A DNA stretch of 6,024 bases from DATKDU01 sp035512595 (GTDB taxonomy: Bacteria > Planctomycetota > Planctomycetia > Pirellulales > Pirellulaceae): the NCBI GenBank assembly GCA_035512595.1, contig DATKDU010000172.1:1-6024 (forward strand), read 5' to 3'. The notes under the pieces are model-generated. The model had not been told where the DNA came from and ran no database searches. It worked only from the letters and a program-made list of their open reading frames with translations. Numbering within the stretch: position 1 is the first letter of the stretch; each line of letters starts with the position of its first letter. The position numbers and the translations under genes are program-made. This document shows, piece after piece, positions 1 through 5,269 of the stretch.

Positions 1-603
1 GACTGGAGCCGGATGCTGATCAGCGGCCAGAGCCAGTTCTCCGGCCTGACGATGGACCGGGTGATCTCGCTCAAGACCGAAAAACTCGATCCCAAGCCCG
101 ATCCGCTGGACGTGCTGTTCGATCTGCTGCTGGACCACGAAGGCTCGGTCGGCACGGTCTACGCCCATCACACCGAAGAGGACATGAACCTGGCGCTCGC
201 GCAGCCCTGGTGCTCGATCGGCTCCGACGGCTCGGCGTATGCGACCGAAGGTCCCTTGCGCCGCGGCAATCCCCACCCGCGCAACTTCGGCACGTTTCCG
301 CGCGTCCTGGGCGTCTACGTTCGCGAGCAAAAACTGCTCAAGCTTGAGGACGCCGTCCGCAAAATGACCTCGCTGAATGCCAACCGGCTGGGCATCACCG
401 ACCGCGGCCAGCTCAAGCCCGGCATGTTCGCCGACGTCACTGTTTTCGACGCCGAGCGGATCAGCGACCGGGCGACCTATACCGAGCCGTTTCAATACAA
501 CGACGGGATCGAGTACGTGATCGTGAACGGCCGGGTCGTGCTGGACCGCAGCCAGCATACCGGCGCGACGCCGGGGAAGGCGCTGCGCAAGGGGCGGATG
601 TAA
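1..603 (+). CDS. N-acyl-D-amino-acid deacylase (D-aminoacylase family), C-terminal part
   Basis: This is the last 200 codons of a gene that begins before the window; the frame is open from base 1. Enzymes of this amidohydrolase-superfamily group hydrolyse N-acyl-D-amino acids to the D-amino acid and a carboxylate, usually in the cytoplasm. The visible part holds the end of the TIM barrel. It includes the stretch IGSDGSAYATEGPL around codon 76, whose Asp (226-228) corresponds to the conserved metal/catalytic Asp after the last barrel strand. It is followed by the family signature HPRNFGTFPRVLGVYVRE, then the LNANRLGITDRGQLKPGMFADVTVFD segment typical of the small composite beta-domain, ending in VIVNGRVVLD. 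The N-terminal metal-binding His and Cys residues lie outside the window. Substrate specificity cannot be told from this portion, and dihydroorotase-like or other COG3653 members remain possible. No clear terminator follows the stop codon. Confidence 0.88.
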   Translation, partial: DWSRMLISGQSQFSGLTMDRVISLKTEKLDPKPDPLDVLFDLLLDHEGSVGTVYAHHTEEDMNLALAQPWCSIGSDGSAYATEGPLRRGNPHPRNFGTFPRVLGVYVREQKLLKLEDAVRKMTSLNANRLGITDRGQLKPGMFADVTVFDAERISDRATYTEPFQYNDGIEYVIVNGRVVLDRSQHTGATPGKALRKGRM

Positions 604-635
604 ACATTTATCAGAATGCGAGATCGGGGACACGC

Positions 636-887
636 ATGGCGTCCAACGCAGAGTCCGCGCCGCTGGAAAGAGTTCCCAGCGTCTACTGCGATGGGCGATT
701 CGTCGTGGCGCCGCTTCAAGGCGCCTTGTTTCCCAACCGCTGCGTCGTCAGCGACGTGCCGACTCCGGGTGCAAACCACAGTGTGCGGGGCCTCATCAAT
801 ACATCCGTTTCCAGCCGGATGCTCGAGCAAGCTTCTTCCGACTCAACCGTGCGCGGGGTTGTGAAATGGGGGACATGCGGATTCTGA
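636..887 (+). pseudogene. Possible fragment of a small hypothetical membrane-type protein, truncated by IS debris
   Basis: This is an 83-codon open frame with ATG at 636, four bases after a GGGGAC stretch that could serve as a weak ribosome site. Its first half reads SVYCDGRFVVAPLQGALFP followed by NRCVVSDVPTPG. This resembles, from memory, the opening of small planctomycete proteins that carry a 'DG..VV..GA.FP.RCV.SN.P' pattern followed by membrane helices. Here the helices are absent: the second half (from about residue 50) is low in hydrophobic residues, and the frame ends in sequence adjoining the ISL3 remnant. I read it as the 5' end of a gene cut off by the insertion, or as a chance frame. 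No function is assigned. The rest of the 604-926 gap holds only short hairpins: cgctgg/ccagcg at 661-681 and the palindrome aaggcgcctt at 718-727. Confidence 0.3.
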
Positions 888-926
888 TTGAAGTTACATC
901 AATGGCTCCAAGCAGAAGGAACCCGC

Positions 927-1082
927 ATGTCGTCCCACCAATGGTTGTATCCGATCTTTCATTGCCGAGGCTACCGCGTGACCAAGGTCCAGACGGACGA
1001 GCACCGTTTGCTGCTGTACGTCCAGCCGCAGCCGCACAAGGTCTGCTGTCCGCAGTGCGGCGTGAGCGAGTGTCACCGCGTC
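927..1082 (+). pseudogene. ISL3-family transposase, N-terminal remnant
   Basis: The frame from ATG 927 (preceded by AGAAGGA at 914-920) encodes about 51 residues that look like the beginning of an ISL3-family DDE transposase. They comprise IFHCRGYRVTKVQ, a short beta-rich stretch LLLYVQPQPHKV, and the start of the zinc-ribbon, C41-P-Q-C44-G followed by ECHR. Full ISL3 transposases run to roughly 400 residues with a second CxxC pair and a DDE catalytic core, and none of that is present. After about base 1080 the same frame stays open to 1427, but there it is only antisense to the antiporter gene. The element is therefore a 5' fragment left after a deletion or recombination. Its left end must lie somewhere in 850-926, but I cannot define a terminal inverted repeat because the right end is gone. 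An upstream ATG at 888 is in frame but less likely. Confidence 0.7.
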
Positions 1083-2350
1083 TCCGCAGCGGCGGAGGAC
1101 TGGTGCGCTGTCTGCGGCGCAAGCAGCGCCAAGAGCGGCGTTGTGGCCATCGTCGTCACCAGCGCCATGATCACCAGCATGGCAAACATGATCGGTGAGA
1201 TGACCCCCAGGTCCAGGCCGATGTTGAGGACAATCAGCTCCATCAGGCCGCGGGTGTTCATCAGCACGCCGAGTGCCGAGCCGGTCCGCCAGTCGAGGCC
1301 TGCGAAACGCGCGGCGGCCAGCGTGCCGCCGAACTTGCCCAGCGACGCCACGACGATGATCAGCCCGCAGATCAGCCAGTTTTCCCAGCCAGAAATGAGC
1401 CCGATCTGCGTCCGCATGCCGGTATAGGCGAAGAAAGCCGGCAAGAGCAGCATGGTGACTAATTCCTGCATGCCGCCGCCAAGTTTCTTGGCCAGCGCGC
1501 TGTCGTGCGGGATGATCACGCCGAACAGAAAGGCGCCGAACAGGGCGTGAATGCCGATCGATTCGGTGGCAAGCGCGGACAACAAAAGGCCGGCAACGAC
1601 CATGCCGAGTGCGGCCGGCGACGGCATTCGCTCGCCGCTGCGAAGGATGAGCCAGGCCATCAGCGGCCGCACGACCAGCAGCATGACGGCGATGTACGCA
1701 ATCGATAGCGCGACGACCACCAGGGCGCCTGCGACCTGCGACCTCACCACGCCGGCGACGACCGCCAGCAGCCACCACGCTTTGACGTCGGCAATCGCCG
1801 CGCATGAAAGGGCCAGAATGCCAATGTCGGTCTGGGCCATGCCGCGGTCGGTGAGAATCCGGGCGAGCACGGGAAAGGCGGTGATTGCCAGCGCTACTCC
1901 GACGAACAGGGCGAAGCTGAGCATCGGCGTCGAGGGTGGCGCGAGCTTGGCGTGCAGCACCAGGGCCAGGCCGATGCCGCAGGCAAACGGGACGATAATG
2001 CTGGCGGCCGAGACGATTGCCGCCGAGCGGGCCAGCTTGCGAAACACGGCAGCGTTGAACTCGACGCCGATCAGGAACATGTACAAGATCACGCCGAGCT
2101 GGGCGACCAGGCTCAGGGCGGGCTCAACTTCCGCTGGCAAGAGCGGCGAATCGGTGGTTCCCGTCCACGGGCGGCAGAGCCAGCCCAAAAGCGACGGACC
2201 GAGGGCAATGCCGGCGATCACTTGGCCGATAACCGCTGGCTGACCGAGCCGCGACAGGAACATCCCCAGCAATCGTCCGACGACGATCACCGCCGCCAGG
2301 GCCAGGAGCACTTGCGGCAAAACGGTGGCTGTGTTGGTGTCGGCCAGCAT
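1073..2350 (-). CDS. CPA2-type cation:proton antiporter (Na+/H+ or K+/H+ exchanger)
   Basis: This 425-residue integral membrane protein would exchange monovalent cations for protons across the cytoplasmic membrane (Na_H_exchanger fold). About 12-13 hydrophobic segments run throughout. Family motifs in order are GQPAVIGQVIAGIALGPSLLG, LGVILYMFLIGVEF, ALAITAFPVLARILTDRG, the ion-site helix CAAIADVKAWWLLA (A187-D188), LLLPAFFAYTGMRTQIGL and LMNTRGLMELIVLNIG with conserved R367. It ends soon after TTPLLALL, so there is no C-terminal TrkA-N or UspA-like regulatory domain. The NTRGLMELIVLN motif resembles plant CHX and bacterial KefB-like proteins. I chose ATG 2350, which lies 13 nt after the upstream gene's stop codon; an in-frame ATG at 2389 would overlap that gene and add a polar 13-residue extension. 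The last residues and the stop codon lie in ISL3-derived sequence. The transported ion cannot be told. Confidence 0.9.
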   Translation of the reverse strand: MLADTNTATVLPQVLLALAAVIVVGRLLGMFLSRLGQPAVIGQVIAGIALGPSLLGWLCRPWTGTTDSPLLPAEVEPALSLVAQLGVILYMFLIGVEFNAAVFRKLARSAAIVSAASIIVPFACGIGLALVLHAKLAPPSTPMLSFALFVGVALAITAFPVLARILTDRGMAQTDIGILALSCAAIADVKAWWLLAVVAGVVRSQVAGALVVVALSIAYIAVMLLVVRPLMAWLILRSGERMPSPAALGMVVAGLLLSALATESIGIHALFGAFLFGVIIPHDSALAKKLGGGMQELVTMLLLPAFFAYTGMRTQIGLISGWENWLICGLIIVVASLGKFGGTLAAARFAGLDWRTGSALGVLMNTRGLMELIVLNIGLDLGVISPIMFAMLVIMALVTTMATTPLLALLAPQTAHQSSAAAETR

Positions 2351-2363
2351 GGCTGCAACTACA

Positions 2364-3629
2364 TCAGCTCGCCATCGCCCCCTCGGCATCTCGCACTTCG
2401 TCCCAGATCGCGTCCATTGCCGGCCAGACCTGATCGACTTCGTCCTTGAACAGGTCGCCGATCAAGAGATCGGTGACGAGCCCCTTCAGATGGGGGAAGC
2501 GCTTCACAAACCGGCCGAACGAAAAGCCCTCGTAGTAGGCACATACCAGCTTCCGCATCCGCTCGATCCCCTGCACGTGTCCCGCTTCCCATTTGCCCAG
2601 TTGGGCGGCACTCGTGTCCCCCTTGGCGAGCCCCTCGACGATTGCGTCTGCCGCGACGGAACCCGAGCGCAGCGCCAAGAGCACGCCGGATGAATAGAGC
2701 GGATCGAGGAAGGCGAACGCATCGCCGACCAGCACCCAGCCGTCGCCGGCGGCTTGCTTGGATTTGTAGGTGTACTCCTTGGCGGCGCGGAACGGCCCGA
2801 CGCGCTTAGCTTTGGCGATCCGCGGCGCCAGGCCGGGGCAGCGAGCAACCTCCTCGAAGTAGATCGCCTCGTGATCCTTCGTCGGCCGGTTCTTGAACAG
2901 GTACTCGTAGTCCGCCACGACGCCGACGCTGACGATATTGTTGTGCAGCGGGATGTACCAGAACCAGCCGAGCTTGTCCTTGGTCTGGATGACCTGCGTG
3001 GCCCCTTCGTCGCGCCCCGTGTCTCGATACGCCCCTTCCCAGTAGGTCCACAGGGCGGCCTTCTTCAGCACCGGATCCCACTCGCGAAGGTTCAGCCGGT
3101 CCATGATCAGCCCGCTCTGGCCGCTGGCATCGACGACGACCTTGGCCCGAACGTCTTCCTGAGTGCCGTCCTCGCGCTTGATCCGCACGCCGACGGCCCG
3201 GTCCCCTTCCCAGAGGACGGTGGTGACATGCACCCCTTCTTCGACTTGCACGCCATGCTCGCGGGCGTTCTCGAGCATCAACTTGTCGAATTCCTCGCGG
3301 TAGACCTGCCAGGTCTGCGACGACTCGTGGTTCTTGTGCTCGATGAAGTAGAACGGCTCGGAGAGTTTGCCGTGCTGGTTGACGAACTGGACGCTGTACT
3401 TTTTGACGAAGTGGCTCCCCTTCATCTTCGGCAGCATGTTCAGCCGCTGGAGGACGAAGTAGGTGCAGGGGATCAGCGACTCGCCAATGTGAAACCGGGG
3501 GAATTTTTCGCGCTCAAACAGCCGGACCTTGTGCCCCTTTTGGGCGATGAGCGTGGAGACGGTCGCGCCGCCAGGGCCTCCGCCAATGACAACGACGTCG
3601 GTTTCGGCAGACGGCAAGTTGGTGGGCAT
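2364..3629 (-). CDS. FAD-dependent oxidoreductase of the flavin halogenase-like family
   Basis: This 421-residue flavoprotein is probably cytoplasmic. At the N-terminus, DVVVIGGGPGGA (from residue 11) is the dinucleotide-binding GxGxxG fold. FEREKFPRFHIGESLIP (residues 38-54) is the signature shared by geranylgeranyl reductases and flavin-dependent halogenases. GDAFAFLDPLYSSGV (G302-D303) is the second FAD contact. Two halogenase hallmarks are visible: a WxWxIP motif (W222-F-W224-Y-I-P227) and a Lys pair, FVKKY (K76/K77), where pyrrole-type halogenases carry the catalytic lysine. Many non-halogenating relatives also keep these, so the substrate is unknown. The ATG at 3629 is preferred because the fold begins 10 residues later and a good promoter lies between it and the longer open frame's ATG at 3731. 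No Shine-Dalgarno is seen; a heptamer repeat occupies its place. It is first in a probable operon with the antiporter. Confidence 0.88.
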   Translation of the reverse strand: MPTNLPSAETDVVVIGGGPGGATVSTLIAQKGHKVRLFEREKFPRFHIGESLIPCTYFVLQRLNMLPKMKGSHFVKKYSVQFVNQHGKLSEPFYFIEHKNHESSQTWQVYREEFDKLMLENAREHGVQVEEGVHVTTVLWEGDRAVGVRIKREDGTQEDVRAKVVVDASGQSGLIMDRLNLREWDPVLKKAALWTYWEGAYRDTGRDEGATQVIQTKDKLGWFWYIPLHNNIVSVGVVADYEYLFKNRPTKDHEAIYFEEVARCPGLAPRIAKAKRVGPFRAAKEYTYKSKQAAGDGWVLVGDAFAFLDPLYSSGVLLALRSGSVAADAIVEGLAKGDTSAAQLGKWEAGHVQGIERMRKLVCAYYEGFSFGRFVKRFPHLKGLVTDLLIGDLFKDEVDQVWPAMDAIWDEVRDAEGAMAS

Positions 3630-3633
3630 GGGA

Positions 3634-3654
3634 GGGTTCAGGGTTCCGGGTTCA
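3634..3654. repeat. Heptamer array upstream of the oxidoreductase start
   Basis: On the plus strand this reads three 7-nt units, gggttca, gggttcc, gggttca, trailing into ggttcgg. On the gene's own (minus) strand the unit is tgaaccc, a circular permutation of the ccctgaa unit found at 3803-3844. The array ends four bases from the ATG at 3629, so it lies in the predicted 5' UTR where a Shine-Dalgarno would normally be. Confidence 0.8.
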
Positions 3655-3697
3655 GGTTCGGCAAGGCACAAGAGCATTCGGATTGTACCCGCCGTGC

Positions 3698-3726
3698 ATA
3701 ATACTTGTTTTAACGATAGTTGTCCA
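3698..3726 (-). promoter_or_regulatory. Predicted sigma70-like promoter for the oxidoreductase-antiporter operon
   Basis: On the minus strand, a -35 TGGACA (3721-3726; five of six consensus bases) is followed by a 17-nt spacer and a -10 TATTAT (3698-3703; five of six). Transcription would start near 3691, giving a 5' UTR of about 60 nt before the ATG at 3629. The AT-rich stretch stands out from the GC-rich surroundings. This is a match by eye; the promoter preference of this host is not known. Confidence 0.55.
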
Positions 3727-3738
3727 GACAAGTATAGT
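3710..3738 (+). promoter_or_regulatory. Predicted sigma70-like promoter for dgt
   Basis: On the plus strand, a -35-like TTAACG (3710-3715; four of six) is followed by a 17-nt spacer and a -10 TATAGT (3733-3738; five of six). Transcription would start near 3745, leaving a leader of about 100 nt that contains the heptamer array at 3803-3844. The spacer overlaps the -35 of the opposing promoter, so the two polymerases would compete for the same DNA. Confidence 0.45.
3720..3731. promoter_or_regulatory. Operator-like palindrome between the divergent promoters
   Basis: TTGTC-CA-GACAA is a perfect 5-bp inverted repeat with a 2-nt centre. It covers the -35 of the minus-strand promoter and part of the spacer of the plus-strand promoter. 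A dimeric regulator bound here would affect both transcripts. No regulator gene lies in the window, and a palindrome this short can arise by chance. Confidence 0.25.
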
Positions 3739-3739
3739 C

Positions 3740-3749
3740 TCCTGGCACC
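3740..3749. repeat. Direct repeat tcctggcacc, copy 1 (upstream of dgt)
   Basis: The 10-mer tcctggcacc occurs here and again at 5029-5038, just past the dgt stop codon, in the same orientation. It resembles the core of short dispersed intergenic repeats of the REP type, but two copies in one window cannot establish that. Confidence 0.35.
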
Positions 3750-3802
3750 CGTAGTCCTAAGCCATTGTCGGACCTACCATTAGCGTTGAGCAGAGTTCCC
3801 CA

Positions 3803-3844
3803 CCCTGAACCCTGAACCCTGAATCCTGAATCCTGAATCCTGAA
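3803..3844. repeat. Tandem heptanucleotide array in the dgt leader
   Basis: There are six exact 7-nt units: ccctgaa three times (3803-3823), then tcctgaa three times (3824-3844), with a partial seventh, cccttg, that runs into the TTG start codon at 3848. The array lies directly upstream of the dgt start and in the same orientation relative to its gene as the array at 3634-3654 is to the oxidoreductase. Heptanucleotide short tandem repeats are known as STRRs in heterocystous cyanobacteria; this is a similar type of sequence. Confidence 0.9.
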
Positions 3845-3847
3845 CCC

Positions 3848-5020
3848 TTGCCTCCCCTGCATTCGACTGCCGACCGCGAATCCGCCCTGCTGGCCAGCTA
3901 CGCCATGCACAGCAGCCAGTCGCGCGGCCGCAAATATCCGGAGCCGGAGCAGTCGTACCGCAGCCCCTTTCAGCGCGACCGGGACCGGATCGTCCATAGC
4001 CATGCCTTCCGCCGGTTGGCGTACAAGATGCAAGTCTTCACCGGCGACATGGGGGACTACCACCGTTCGCGGCTGACGCACACGCACGAGGTCGCGTCCA
4101 TCGCCCGCACAATCGGCCGGGCGCTGCGGCTCAACGAGGACCTGATCGAAGCCCTGGCCCTGTTTCATGACATTGGCCATCCGCCCTATGGTCATGCCGG
4201 CGAGGATGCGCTCGATGAGTGTCTCGGGGATCATGGCGGCTTTTCGCACAACCAGAACGCCTTGACGATTGCCGAGGAGCTCGAGATTCGCTATCCGGCC
4301 TTTCCCGGCCTCAACCTCACCTACGAAGTCCTCGAAGGTCAGGCCACGCGAATTTCGCACGCAGGACCGGCGGAGGTCGCCGGTCAGAGGTCGGAGGTCG
4401 GCCACCCACCACTCACCACTCACCCTTTACCACTCACTACTCCCCTCCTCGAAGTCCAGGTCGTCGAGGCCGCCGACAGCATGACCTACGACGCGCACGA
4501 CAGCGACGACGCGGTGAAGCTCGGCCTCGTCACGCTCGAGGAACTCGCCGAGATTCCGATCATTCGGCAGGCGGTGAATTCTATCCGCCAGCGGCATGGC
4601 GCACTTTCAGGCGACATGCTCCGCAAGTGCATCGTCCATGAGCTACTCGCCCGGCAGGTAACCGACGTGCTCCATACCGCGTCCACCGTCCTCGCCCCGC
4701 TGACAAACGCGACTGCCGACGACGTCCGCCGAATGCCGTTCCGCATCGGCCCCAGCCTGGTGCTTGCCGAGCTGAAGCGCGAGCTGGAACGGTTCCTCTA
4801 CGACCGGGTCTATCGTCATCCGCGGCTGATTGCCGTCCGCTCGCAGGCCCAGGAGCGGATCCGCGCCATGTATGACGGTTATCTAAGTCACCCGGATCTC
4901 ATTCCCGAGCATCACCGCCGTCGCATCGCCGCCGCCGGCATCGAGCGCACCGCCGCCGATTACATCGCCGGCATGACCGACCGCTTCTGCGACGCGCTCT
5001 ACGAGCGGCATTTTAAGTAG
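3848..5020 (+). CDS. dgt: dGTPase-like HD-domain triphosphohydrolase
   Basis: This 390-residue cytoplasmic enzyme of the dGTPase family (COG0232) cleaves dNTPs to the deoxynucleoside and inorganic triphosphate, helping set dNTP pools. The N-terminal SRGRKYPEPEQSYRSPFQRD and RIVHSHAFRRLAYKMQVF stretches are characteristic. The HD metal site is complete: H78 (RLTHTHEVA), H107-D108 (FHDIGHPPYGHAGE) and D210 (EAADSMTYDAHD). The C-terminus (RRIAAAGIERTAADYIAGMTDRF) also matches. Start: homology begins about ten residues before the first in-frame ATG (3905), and the frame is closed by TGA at 3827, so TTG 3848 is the best start; no Shine-Dalgarno is evident, since the heptamer array fills that position. 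Residues 176-199 (EVAGQRSEVG onward, with PPLTTHPLPLTTP) are encoded by a repeat block and replace the usual short loop before LLEVQVVEAAD. The reading frame is intact, so a working enzyme is likely. Confidence 0.92.
   Translation: MPPLHSTADRESALLASYAMHSSQSRGRKYPEPEQSYRSPFQRDRDRIVHSHAFRRLAYKMQVFTGDMGDYHRSRLTHTHEVASIARTIGRALRLNEDLIEALALFHDIGHPPYGHAGEDALDECLGDHGGFSHNQNALTIAEELEIRYPAFPGLNLTYEVLEGQATRISHAGPAEVAGQRSEVGHPPLTTHPLPLTTPLLEVQVVEAADSMTYDAHDSDDAVKLGLVTLEELAEIPIIRQAVNSIRQRHGALSGDMLRKCIVHELLARQVTDVLHTASTVLAPLTNATADDVRRMPFRIGPSLVLAELKRELERFLYDRVYRHPRLIAVRSQAQERIRAMYDGYLSHPDLIPEHHRRRIAAAGIERTAADYIAGMTDRFCDALYERHFK
4373..4442. repeat. Ten-unit heptanucleotide block inside the dgt reading frame
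   Basis: Seventy bases divide into ten 7-nt units. gaggtcg occurs at 4373-4379, 4387-4393 and 4394-4400, with the looser ccggtca at 4380-4386 and gccaccc at 4401-4407. Then accactc occurs at 4408-4414, 4415-4421 and 4429-4435, with variants acccttt (4422-4428) and actactc (4436-4442). The left half is purine/G rich and the right half is C/A rich with almost no G, unlike the codon usage of the rest of the gene. It encodes dGTPase residues 176-199, a Pro/Thr-rich loop between the HD core helices. Confidence 0.8.
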
Positions 5021-5028
5021 GGACCAGT

Positions 5029-5038
5029 TCCTGGCACC
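5029..5038. repeat. Direct repeat tcctggcacc, copy 2 (downstream of dgt)
   Basis: This is the second copy of the 10-mer at 3740-3749. It lies within ggaccagttcctggcacc, which starts immediately after the dgt TAG stop codon. The two copies bracket the dgt gene in direct orientation. Confidence 0.35.
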
Positions 5039-5080
5039 GACGCGCAGCGTTGGTCGGCGAGCGCCGGCCCACCACCAGGC

Positions 5081-5220
5081 AAATCCGAAGCTCGAAAGAC
5101 GAAATCCTAAACAAATCCGAAATAATAATGCCGAAAGTTCCAAACGGGGTTGAGCGTCCCCGTTTTCGTCATTTCGATTTGCGACATTCGAGTTTGTTTC
5201 GAATTTCGAGCTTCGGATTT
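5081..5220. repeat. Large heptad-built inverted repeat between dgt and clpS
   Basis: The outer arms are a perfect 17-bp inverted repeat: aaatccgaagctcgaaa at 5081-5097 and its reverse complement at 5204-5220. Both arms continue inward as 7-nt units of an AT-rich theme. On the left are aatccga, agctcga, aagacga, aatccta (5082-5109); on the right are tttcgaa, tttcgag, cttcgga, tttcaga (5197-5224). The inner parts pair only in pieces, and the centre is the compact hairpin at 5142-5165. The whole could fold as a long imperfect hairpin in RNA or as a cruciform. It is markedly more AT-rich than the flanking genes. It fills most of the 249-nt gap between two convergent genes; I see no gene in that gap. 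Confidence 0.8.
5142..5166. terminator. Probable bidirectional intrinsic terminator
   Basis: The stem AAACGGGG (5142-5149) pairs with CCCCGTTT (5158-5165) around the 8-nt loop ttgagcgt. It is followed by another T (TTTT at 5163-5166) on the plus strand and preceded by AAA on the left, which becomes a short U run for the minus-strand transcript. The position between convergent dgt and clpS suits termination from both sides. The U tracts are short (4 and 3). A second T run (attttttc, 5223-5230) follows the outer 17-bp arm and could help terminate the dgt transcript. Confidence 0.6.
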
Positions 5221-5269
5221 CAGATTTTTTCCCGGCGTGCCGGCGCTTGCGGAGCGGTCTGGTCTCGCC

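Noticed and set aside
661..681. Hairpin cgctgg/ccagcg as a terminator for the deacylase gene
   Set aside because: No T run follows it, and it lies inside the possible 636-887 fragment.
610..888. Possible MITE bounded by atcagaat (610-617) and attctgat (881-888), with ggggaca near both ends
   Set aside because: The inverted match is only 8 bp, no target duplication is visible, and the interior holds the possible gene fragment. It is too weak to call.
1083..1427. ISL3 fragment continuing as a 179-residue protein
   Set aside because: Beyond about 1080 the frame is only the antisense of conserved antiporter sequence, and no transposase motifs follow.
894..1805. 303-codon open frame on the minus strand
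   Set aside because: It overlaps the antiporter in another frame on the same strand and is Arg/Ala-rich with no recognisable motif. It is a GC-rich shadow.
1551..2243. 230-codon open frame on the plus strand
   Set aside because: It is antisense to the antiporter, and its Ala/Thr/Arg-rich translation has no family features.
2754..3701. 315-codon open frame on the plus strand
   Set aside because: It is antisense to the oxidoreductase, whose FAD motifs are clear on the other strand. Its composition (Asp/Val/Leu/Gly) is typical of a shadow frame.
3630..3731. Longer start (ATG 3731) for the oxidoreductase
   Set aside because: It would begin upstream of the predicted promoter and add residues encoded by the heptamer array. 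The Rossmann fold begins naturally after ATG 3629.
3710..4423. 237-codon open frame on the minus strand
   Set aside because: It is antisense to dgt and runs through the heptamer arrays (FRIQDSGFRVQGSG comes from the repeat).
3803..5224. CRISPR array
   Set aside because: The repeats are contiguous 7-mers without regular spacers, and no cas genes are present.
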